Below are positions 54,841 to 62,065 of a DNA stretch of 64,000 nucleotides, one piece after another. A program made the position numbers and the translations under genes. Positions within the stretch are counted from its first letter, which is position 1. Every line of letters starts with the position of its first letter. The DNA is taken from contig QKEH01000008.1 in NCBI GenBank assembly GCA_003252385.1, forward strand, positions 71,967 to 135,966, written 5' to 3'. Origin of the DNA: Bacteroidota bacterium. GTDB taxonomy: Bacteria; Bacteroidota; Bacteroidia; Bacteroidales; UBA10428. The notes beneath the pieces were generated by a model. The model ran no database searches and was not told the origin of the DNA. It saw only the letters and a program-made list of their open reading frames with translations.

Positions 54841-54981
54841 TCACAGTACCCAGTTATCCATGTCCATAGTGGAGCGGGAATAGCCATGATAATTTACCGC
54901 CATGCCTCCAATTACCACATCATCAACTTGGTGTTTATTGAAGCTGACAATAATCCTTTTATATTGATCCATAAAACTCAT
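54841..54981 (-). pseudogene. Broken nucleotidyltransferase (antitoxin-like, DUF6036 type)
   Basis: 46 codons: 'MSFMDQYKRIIVSFNKHQ' then 'VDDVVIGGMAVNYHGYSR' and 'STMDMDNWVL', then TGA. The GG-x(n)-DxD core is the nucleotidyltransferase active site, and the wording matches DUF6036-like genes ('VGG.AVN.HG..R.T.D.D.W'). Everything after the DxD is lost; a following piece in another frame reads 'VILEFDHIRLIDIPGE'. It overlaps the upstream 55-codon frame by ATGA, as toxin-antitoxin-like pairs do. A remnant. Confidence 0.7.
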
Positions 54982-55145
54982 AGTAACGCATATATTTCAG
55001 AATGATCTGAGAGAAGTACCAGTGTGTGATATTGATTAAACTCAGCACAAAATTCAGAAAACTCAAAACACCTTGAAAGTCGTTGTTCAAGGGGTAATTC
55101 CAAGCAATTACTTAAATAATCTGTATCGATGTTATTATCCATCAT
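54978..55145 (-). CDS. 55-residue partner of the broken nucleotidyltransferase
   Basis: MMDNNIDTDYLSNCLELPLE-type start, then 'QRLSRCFEFSEFCAEFNQ' and 'LVLLSDHSEIYALL', stop overlapping the next ATG. Small helical protein, unnamed; it may be an intact upstream partner or itself a fragment. Between 54672 and 55344 nothing else was recognised apart from this pair. Confidence 0.4.
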   Translation of the reverse strand: MMDNNIDTDYLSNCLELPLEQRLSRCFEFSEFCAEFNQYHTLVLLSDHSEIYALL

Positions 55146-55344
55146 TTATGCGTTTTGTAAGATTTCAAAGAAAGCCCCATAGTCTTTTTTGGATTATAGA
55201 CACGTCTTGATAGGATTTCTGTGGATTCTTTGATTTAAATACTCTTTATCTTTTGACGACACTATTTCAAAGATAAGTTAGATTTCCTTTCCCAATGGAT
55301 TCCGCCTAAAAATTCTATCTTTACTTTACTACAGTATTACCCTA

Positions 55345-56397
55345 ATGTTCCCTGTCATGCAAAAAGCCATTCTCCAAGCCATTTCGCAGGCACAACGTCT
55401 CAACGCCAAACGCAATATTATTTATGAGGACTCTGCCGTAAGCGGAAAGCATGAATTTTTGTTTTTCATTAAACCGGAAATCACCCAGGAAAGCCGTAAA
55501 ATTCAACTCCGACCCATCCTGGATTTACTGCTGGGACAACTGCAGGCCTTTGAACTCAAGATAAAGAATGCACTCCTGCTGCCCGCACCGTATCTGAACG
55601 AATACCATATTATTTCCCAACATTATGGCATCATAAATGCCATTGCGCGAAATGCCAAGGCAGCCCTTTCGGAGGCCGCCGCCCGCGAATTCCAACGCAT
55701 TTTTAATATCCCCCTGAACGAAGCCCCGGTATGGGGAGGACTGGAACTATTGGAGCTCTACCCCACCATAACTCCTACGGCGCTGGATTACATCTGGCAG
55801 AATTCCCCGATGTTTAAACTGGGTGGCGGTGCGTATGCCCAATCCATTAAGCTCGATGGCAAACCCCTATTTCTGGTAAACGGCTTCCACCCCCGGCAGC
55901 TGGATCATTTTATTTCGCCCGGCCGATCGATTGTGGCTTTTACCTTGGTGGGCGACCTGGACTGGTCTGTGGCACGCAACTCGTTGATTGGAAAAACCAA
56001 TCCGGCAGAAGCTGAAAAGGGAAGTATCCGCCGAACACTTTGGGAACGTAAGGACGAATTGGGCTTACCGGCCGTAACGCCCAGTTGGAATGGAGTTCAT
56101 CTATCGGCGGGTCCGGTGGAAGCACTGGTGGAGCTGATACGCTACAACTCCGATTTTTCATCGAAGCAGGTCCTGTCCTATTCCGACTTCAGCTTTGGAC
56201 GCCAACTGGCAGAAAAATTCAATGAGGCTGCCATCCGAAGTATCCTAAACAACGACAAGTTCCCCTACCATGGGAAACAGGAAAGTATTTTCGACCTGAC
56301 CGAGGAAAAAAATGCCGATGCGGCCATCGGGTTGCTTATGGAGGTATTACCGAACAAATTACATATTAGCCAGCAGAAAACCTCCGGAGTGCTTTGA
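55345..56397 (+). CDS. Divergent nucleoside-diphosphate-kinase-like protein
   Basis: 350 residues, about twice the usual NDK length. NDK landmarks are recognisable in order: 'HEFLFFIKPEI' (36-46, like the 'TF..IKPD' start), 'SPGRSIVAFTLVGDLDWSV' (like 'SGPV.A..LEG..AV'), 'ARNSLIGKTNPAEAEKGSIR' (210-229, matching 'R.L.G.TNP..A..GTIR'), and 'NGVHLSAGPVEALVEL' with His252 in the N-x-x-H-x-S position of the phospho-histidine. The extra length sits between the first and second landmarks (residues about 47-190) and has no known domain. So the fold and possibly phosphotransfer are kept, but substrate is unknown. Possible start also at 55357. Confidence 0.72.
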   Translation: MFPVMQKAILQAISQAQRLNAKRNIIYEDSAVSGKHEFLFFIKPEITQESRKIQLRPILDLLLGQLQAFELKIKNALLLPAPYLNEYHIISQHYGIINAIARNAKAALSEAAAREFQRIFNIPLNEAPVWGGLELLELYPTITPTALDYIWQNSPMFKLGGGAYAQSIKLDGKPLFLVNGFHPRQLDHFISPGRSIVAFTLVGDLDWSVARNSLIGKTNPAEAEKGSIRRTLWERKDELGLPAVTPSWNGVHLSAGPVEALVELIRYNSDFSSKQVLSYSDFSFGRQLAEKFNEAAIRSILNNDKFPYHGKQESIFDLTEEKNADAAIGLLMEVLPNKLHISQQKTSGVL

Positions 56398-56429
56398 TCG
56401 GAATTCAACTATTGTGCAAAGAAAAAAAC

Positions 56430-56804
56430 CTAATAGGAAACCAGCTCAAAAGGAATATCGACATCGTCCTTAAATTCCTCGCCTATATCCTGAATATCTT
56501 CATCATCAACCTCATAGAACCAAAGCACTTTTACCGGGTGGCCTGCTTCATGAAGTTCTTCCAGTTTACCCAGAATATCCAGGATCAACTTGGAGGTAGC
56601 GGTATTGAAATACATCAACCGGAAAATAAATTCGGTAGTGTCGAGGGGTTCTTCTTTGTATGCCTCCAGCCAATCGAGTATGGGCTGATAGAACGAAACT
56701 ACGTCTTCGGGCAGCGAACGGCCGGAAATTTCAAAGAGTTGCATTTCGGGGTCGAAGAGAACCCTTGGGGTGTCGTTCGTTGCTTTGATATCTAGTGCTT
56801 CCAT
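56430..56804 (-). CDS. SiaC-like (DUF1987) regulatory phosphoprotein
   Basis: 124 residues from the ATG at 56804 ('MEALDIKATNDTPRVLFD'). 'FEISGRSLPEDVVSFYQPI', 'FIFRLMYFNTATSKLILDI' and 'VLWFYEVDDEDIQDIGEEF' match DUF1987. In Pseudomonas SiaC is phosphorylated at a Thr in the equivalent segment by SiaB and dephosphorylated by SiaA, and it controls a diguanylate cyclase. The Thr in 'YFNTATSK' fits. No SiaA/SiaB/SiaD genes lie nearby. Confidence 0.85.
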   Translation of the reverse strand: MEALDIKATNDTPRVLFDPEMQLFEISGRSLPEDVVSFYQPILDWLEAYKEEPLDTTEFIFRLMYFNTATSKLILDILGKLEELHEAGHPVKVLWFYEVDDEDIQDIGEEFKDDVDIPFELVSY

Positions 56805-56888
56805 GGTTAACAAGTGGTTTACGCGCAGGTATACGAGGCCTTTCCCTAAAAGTTCAACCTGCTATCCGTTTCTTTCCGGAGCGAAGCC

Positions 56889-57890
56889 TTATGAACAAAC
56901 AGCAATCTGATGGCCACAATGTAAGCACGTACCCCGGGTACTGAGTTGCTCCAGCTGTATGCGGTATCCGCTGCGCTGAATAACAAGTGTTCCACACCCG
57001 GGACAATAGGTGTCCTGGAACGAATCCAGAACTGCATTGCCCACATACACAAACTTCAGGTAGCGTCGGGCATATTCGGCCATTTCGAGTAAAAGATCAA
57101 CCGGTGTAGTTTCATTTTTTGCCTTATACCGCGGGAAATACCGGGATAAATGCAAGGGCACAGTGTCTCCTAAACTATCGCCAATCCATTGAATCATAGC
57201 TTGAAAGTTTTCCATCCGATCGTTAATTCCCGGTATCACCAGGTGGGTAATTTCCAAATGGCGTTCTGCGGCAACTATGCGTTTTAGGGTATGCTTGACG
57301 TAGGCGAGTTCGCCGCCGGTAAAGCTATGATGAATGCCCTCATCGAACACTTTCAGATCGATATTGAAGGCGTCGGCACAGGCTAAGAGTTCCTCCAAAG
57401 GTTTGGGCATAATGTAGCCGTTGGATACCAGAATATTTTTCAGCCCGACAGCCTGTATCCTCGGAGCCAGTTGCGTGATAAATTCGAACCACACAGCCGG
57501 TTCGTTATAGGTGTAAGCTATTCCCAGGTTACCGGGTTTATCCTGCGCCATTTGAACCAACTGATCGAACGAATAGGACAGAAAGTGAGCAAAGCCATCG
57601 ACTCCCACCTGGGAGATCTCGAAATTCTGACAACAACTGCATTTAAAATTGCATCCCACGGTGCCCAGGGAGAGCACTTCGCGCCCCGGATAAAAATGAT
57701 AGAGCGGTTTCTTTTCGACGGGATCCAGATGAACGGAAGCAATGGCCTGGTAGTTGTCGGCCTGGAGAGTTCCCTTAGCATTGGTTCGCACCCGGCATTT
57801 ACCCTGCCGGCCTTCGCTGATGATGCACTGGTGTGGGCAGAGTTCGCATTGTACGGAGCGATCGTGTAATTTCTGATAGTATTTGGCTTC
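56889..57890 (-). CDS. amrS: AmmeMemoRadiSam system radical SAM enzyme
   Basis: 333 residues from the ATG at 57890. Three Cys motifs: N-terminal 'CELCPHQCIISEGRQGKC', the radical SAM cluster 'CNFKCSCCQ' (CxxxCxxC), and a C-terminal zinc ribbon 'CPGCG...CLHCG'. 'FHDRSVQ'-like start, 'AYTYNEPAVWFEF' and 'SRYFPRYKAKNETTP' match the AmmeMemoRadiSam family, related to pyruvate formate-lyase activases. These enzymes are found with AMMECR1 and MEMO proteins, which are not in this window. Substrate not established. Confidence 0.93.
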   Translation of the reverse strand, partial: EAKYYQKLHDRSVQCELCPHQCIISEGRQGKCRVRTNAKGTLQADNYQAIASVHLDPVEKKPLYHFYPGREVLSLGTVGCNFKCSCCQNFEISQVGVDGFAHFLSYSFDQLVQMAQDKPGNLGIAYTYNEPAVWFEFITQLAPRIQAVGLKNILVSNGYIMPKPLEELLACADAFNIDLKVFDEGIHHSFTGGELAYVKHTLKRIVAAERHLEITHLVIPGINDRMENFQAMIQWIGDSLGDTVPLHLSRYFPRYKAKNETTPVDLLLEMAEYARRYLKFVYVGNAVLDSFQDTYCPGCGTLVIQRSGYRIQLEQLSTRGTCLHCGHQIAVCS

Positions 57891-58094
57891 CATAGGAAGA
57901 AAGGCTGATTCGTAGCAAATTACAAAGAATGCCCACAAAATACAAGGCTATTGTACTTTGCAGCAGAACCTTGGAGTGTCGAATCCGGAGGTATTTCGCA
58001 AAAAAACGAATATTCGATCCGTGACAGCGAACGCAACCCTTGAATTACCCTAAGCCACACGTGCCATTTGGTGAACCACCCTGCTACGAACCCT

Positions 58095-58508
58095 TTACCA
58101 GGCTCCTAAAATCGTTCCTTCCACTGCGTAAAACACCACAAAGTACCCGGCATCAATTAAAAAGAGTTTCAGGGGTTTGAGCGTGTACAGGTAATTAATG
58201 GCAAACGATGAAGCAATCCACACCAGGCTGATGGTAAGCCCCAGCCTCAATCCGGCGGACAGGCTGGCATCTGGTCCCAGAAAAATATCAAGCACCAGGG
58301 CGCCAATAAAGTTTAAGACAAAGGTGGTTCCAAAAATGACCCCCATATTAGCCTGTTGCATTTTTTCCCGGGTAAGGCCGGAAAGTTCCTGCCAGGAAGT
58401 GCCAAATAGAAGTTTGGAGTACCACAGGGAACCCAAAGCGAAAGCGGAGAATGTTGCTACCAGCACGGACAACCAGTGTACCTGCGAGCATAAATGAAGT
58501 GTTTGCAT
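58095..58508 (-). CDS. DUF1761 membrane protein
   Basis: 137 residues from the ATG at 58508, four membrane helices. 'VLVATFSAFALGSLWYSKL' with 'FGTSWQELSG' is the hallmark of DUF1761 (small integral membrane proteins of unknown function). Alone in its strand context; 58509-58757 upstream of it holds no gene. Confidence 0.88.
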   Translation of the reverse strand: MQTLHLCSQVHWLSVLVATFSAFALGSLWYSKLLFGTSWQELSGLTREKMQQANMGVIFGTTFVLNFIGALVLDIFLGPDASLSAGLRLGLTISLVWIASSFAINYLYTLKPLKLFLIDAGYFVVFYAVEGTILGAW

Positions 58509-58757
58509 ATCCTTATTTTTAGAGTCCAGGTTCCAGCCTGTGTGCCGGAACACCTATTGATATACAAAAGATAACCATTTTATGGCAAAAAGGTTGTTAT
58601 GCAATCCATGAATAGATTGAACCACCAAACGTAGCACAGTCAACCCAACTTTTTTTAACAGGCCATGCTCAAAAAGTGCAATTAAACCGTTGAGTGGGAC
58701 AGCGCAATATACCCAGTCGGAAGTTCTTTCATTACCTGAACCGTTACGCCAAAATTC

Positions 58758-61184
58758 TTATTCGTATCGTAAAGCGTTAACGGGGTTGCGCGTGGCTGCC
58801 TTCCAGGTTTGCCACCCAACGGTCAGCAATGCAATGGAAACCAGAGCCAAGCCGGACAGAAAGTACATGGTTATAGTAACGGAATACGCATGAATGTAGC
58901 CGGACAACCACCACCGCGACAAAACCACCGTGAGCGGAACGGCCACCACTACCGCCCCAAGCACCACTTTGAGAATATCGCGGGTTAACCATACGATGAG
59001 TGACAGCACTTTGGCTCCGTTCACTTTCCGAATGCCTACTTCTTTGGTACGTATTCGATAGGTAATTCCAGTGATGGCAAATATTCCCAACGCGGCAATA
59101 ATCAGCGAAAGCACACACAGCAACAGGCTCATTTTTTGAAGCTGCCCCTCTTTCCGATAAATATTTTGATACATGACTTCCACAAAATCATAGTCGAACG
59201 GGTAACCGGGAAAAACCTCGAACCAGGTGTTACGGATGTATTGCAGGCTTTCGGTGGTGCGGGTAGTATCGAAACGCACCTGACTGCTGAAAAGCCAAAA
59301 AGTCTTCTGAAAATAAACATACGGAAGTATGGCCTGTGTCATGCTCGATGGCTGAAAATCTTTCACTACACCAACAATTTGCCCGAACTCCGCCGAGGTA
59401 TAGAAATTATTCAACCGGAAGGGTTTTCCTACAACCTCTTCTGCCGACAGGCCTAAATAATTAACCGCCGCTTCGTTAAGAATAAATTTTTCGGGTTGTG
59501 AATTGTTCCCGCCAAATTCCGGAAAGTTGGATCCAGCCACTATGGGTATGTGGTAAAAGGTAAAGAAGTTGGCATCGACCGGACTAACATAAATTAGTTT
59601 ATTCCCGGAATCAGCGGGCTGCCCCGGCATTTCGAAGCCCATCATGTCGCGAATTTCATCGCCTGGGTTTTCCATGCTGGATGTCACGTCTTTTATTAAT
59701 GAGCTCTTAAGCAATTGTTCTTTGAAAACCGGGTATTTGTCGATTACCTGAATGGGTAATTTTTTAATACATAACAGTTGTTCCTTTCCTCCTCCGAGGG
59801 CATTTCGGTTAAATAATTGCAACTGACCGTTCATAATCACTACGGCCATTATCATGCAAAAGGCAGCTACATATTGCACCCCAACCATTAGCTTTAATAC
59901 ACGCGAACGCATTCCACGGTTAGTTAATGTTTCGGCTTCGGGATGGGCGCTAACCAGTTTTTGAAGGTAGTACCTGCTACGGATGATTAGCAATGGTGCC
60001 ATTCCTACCGGGAGGGTTACCAAAAAGAAGCTACCTGTTGAAATAAGGATCTGAAGAAGTAACCCCGGGGTATTCAGTGCAAAACTGGTCCCCATGAAAC
60101 GATTGAATACAGGCAAAAGGAACACCACCAATACCCATGCAATACCAGAGGCCAGTCCACTGTAAACAACCGACTCCAGAAAAGCCATGGAGAAGAAACC
60201 GCTTTGCCTGGCACCGGTGAATGCCATCAGCCGATACAACTTTAAATCGCGCAGCACGATAATATAGCGCATATTGAAATAGTTGAAAAGGGTGACCAGC
60301 AACACAAAAAGAAGCAGCGCGGCCAACACCTTCAGTTGCTGCATGCTTCCATTATGTTCAAGTTCGCGATCCTTGTGCGATTGAAGATGAATATCCCCAA
60401 TTTTCTGTAAATGCGGAGTAAGCGTCTTTCGCTCCTTATCATCTACATAGCGGGAAGCAAATGCATCGAAATGTGCAAGTACATCGTTGGGTTCAATATT
60501 CTTGCCAAGGGTAAGGTAATAGTACGCCCACTCCGCTGGTTTTTGCGGATCGGAAACGGAAGCTATAATACCCGGATGCACATGGGTGTTAACGGGAAAA
60601 TCGTTATACACCCCGCATACCCGGTAGGGTTTCTGCTCCTTACAACTGGAACAATACAAAAAGAAGATTTCTCCTATCGGATTGATCTCGCCAAAATACT
60701 TTTTTGCCGTAGACTCACTGATAATTACCTGATTGGGGCCGGATAAACACGTTTTCGGATTGCCTTGACGGAGTTGTACCTGGAACATATCAATCACAGC
60801 AGCATCTGCCGTAAAAATATCTTCCGCGGCAATTGCCTCGTTGTAACGCGCCACCCCCTCTCTCCAGCATTCCAAGCGCACCATGGATTCCACACCGGGT
60901 ACTTCAGCTGGCAGGTGCATCAGCCAGCCGTACCAGCTACGTGCAAAATCCCAATGGAACCCGGTTTCATCGTTGTTGATCTCCACGGTCAAACGATAGG
61001 TTCTGTCCGCATCAGGGTATTGTTTGTCGTAATTAAGCTCGCTTACCAGCCACAACGAAACCAAAAGAAATACGGAACCCCCTATCACCAGTCCAAGTAA
61101 GGATACTGCAGGAAATAACGGATTTGCTGCATACTTGCGCAGAATCAATCGAAGTTGAGTAAGTGCAATCCGGTTCATCATCAT
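58758..61184 (-). CDS. MacB/FtsX-type ABC transporter permease
   Basis: 808 residues in the Bacteroidota two-module layout: a first membrane helix ('LFPAVSLLGLVIGGSVFLL'), a periplasmic MacB-like domain ('LNYDKQYPDADRTYRLTVE', 'VIISESTAKKYFGEINPIG'), three helices, a second periplasmic domain, and the final FtsX triad with 'RTKEVGIRKVNGAKVLSLI' and 'RNPVNALRYE'. These exporters use energy from a LolD-like ATPase to move lipoproteins, peptides or drugs across the envelope. 8 nt after the ATPase gene. Confidence 0.9.
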   Translation of the reverse strand: MMMNRIALTQLRLILRKYAANPLFPAVSLLGLVIGGSVFLLVSLWLVSELNYDKQYPDADRTYRLTVEINNDETGFHWDFARSWYGWLMHLPAEVPGVESMVRLECWREGVARYNEAIAAEDIFTADAAVIDMFQVQLRQGNPKTCLSGPNQVIISESTAKKYFGEINPIGEIFFLYCSSCKEQKPYRVCGVYNDFPVNTHVHPGIIASVSDPQKPAEWAYYYLTLGKNIEPNDVLAHFDAFASRYVDDKERKTLTPHLQKIGDIHLQSHKDRELEHNGSMQQLKVLAALLLFVLLVTLFNYFNMRYIIVLRDLKLYRLMAFTGARQSGFFSMAFLESVVYSGLASGIAWVLVVFLLPVFNRFMGTSFALNTPGLLLQILISTGSFFLVTLPVGMAPLLIIRSRYYLQKLVSAHPEAETLTNRGMRSRVLKLMVGVQYVAAFCMIMAVVIMNGQLQLFNRNALGGGKEQLLCIKKLPIQVIDKYPVFKEQLLKSSLIKDVTSSMENPGDEIRDMMGFEMPGQPADSGNKLIYVSPVDANFFTFYHIPIVAGSNFPEFGGNNSQPEKFILNEAAVNYLGLSAEEVVGKPFRLNNFYTSAEFGQIVGVVKDFQPSSMTQAILPYVYFQKTFWLFSSQVRFDTTRTTESLQYIRNTWFEVFPGYPFDYDFVEVMYQNIYRKEGQLQKMSLLLCVLSLIIAALGIFAITGITYRIRTKEVGIRKVNGAKVLSLIVWLTRDILKVVLGAVVVAVPLTVVLSRWWLSGYIHAYSVTITMYFLSGLALVSIALLTVGWQTWKAATRNPVNALRYE

Positions 61185-61192
61185 CTCAACGG

Positions 61193-61855
61193 TTAAAGTG
61201 AAACCATTCCATCCACCAGGCGAACAATGCGGTCGCCATAGTGTGCAAAACCTTCATTATGGGTAACCTGCACCACAGTAGTACCATCCTGATTCAGTTT
61301 TCTGAGCAGTGCCATTATCTCCTTTCCCTGGTCGGTATGCAGGTTGCCGGTAGGCTCATCGGCCAGCAGAAGCCTGGGCTTTCCGGCAATGGCCCGGGCA
61401 ATGCCCACCAACTGTTGTTGTCCCCCGGAAAGCTGAGATGGAAAAAGATCCTGCTTGGCCACTATATTAAAACGGTCGAGCAGATCCGCCACCATGGCCT
61501 TCCGTTCCCTGGCTTTTATGCCTTTATAAATGAGCGGCGTTTCAATATTTTCATACACATTCATTTCCTCAATCAGATGGTACGCCTGAAAAATAAACCC
61601 CATGTAATTCCTGTGATAAAGGGTTTTCTCCTTGTCTTTCAGCTGATGCACCGGTTTGTCGAGGAGTAAATATTCGCCTTCGGAAGGTGGATCGAGCAAG
61701 CCAATAATATTGAGCAATGTAGACTTTCCGGCACCACTGGGCCCCATAATGCTAACAAACTCACCTTCCTTAATTTCCAGATCGACATCTTTAAGCACAA
61801 ACGTACGCTGGAATTTGGAATTGTAGTACTTGTAAATGTTTTTTAGTTGTATCAT
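61193..61855 (-). CDS. MacB/LolD-type ABC transporter ATPase
   Basis: 220 residues with Walker A 'GPSGAGKSTLLNIIG', Q-loop 'YMGFIFQAYHLIEEMNVYE', signature 'LSGGQQQLVGIARAI' and Walker B 'LLLADEPTGNLHTDQG'. The signature is followed by QQL in place of the common QQR. It serves the FtsX-type permeases on both sides. The upstream permease ends about 210 nt before it, with a heptamer repeat tract between. Confidence 0.95.
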   Translation of the reverse strand: MIQLKNIYKYYNSKFQRTFVLKDVDLEIKEGEFVSIMGPSGAGKSTLLNIIGLLDPPSEGEYLLLDKPVHQLKDKEKTLYHRNYMGFIFQAYHLIEEMNVYENIETPLIYKGIKARERKAMVADLLDRFNIVAKQDLFPSQLSGGQQQLVGIARAIAGKPRLLLADEPTGNLHTDQGKEIMALLRKLNQDGTTVVQVTHNEGFAHYGDRIVRLVDGMVSL

Positions 61856-61892
61856 TTATTTGTGGATATGAGATTTTAAGTGATGAGTAGTC

Positions 61893-61948
61893 GGTACTGA
61901 GTACTGGGTACTGGGTACTGGGCATTGAGATGTGAGATGTGAGAGTGG
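61893..61948. repeat. Heptamer repeat tract 3
   Basis: Eight consecutive 7-nt units: GGTACTG, AGTACTG, GGTACTG, GGTACTG, GGCATTG, AGATGTG, AGATGTG, AGAGTGG. Same phase and unit length as tracts 1 and 2, in the gap between two ABC transporter genes. Confidence 0.75.
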
Positions 61949-62065
61949 GATCAAGAAGCCCAACATGCCTTCCATAATTTGATAGTTGCTCTTTCTCATT
62001 TGAAATTCTGGTGTACGAATACGGTGAAGATGACTACTTTCATTTCGTAAAAGTGCCCTCATTGT

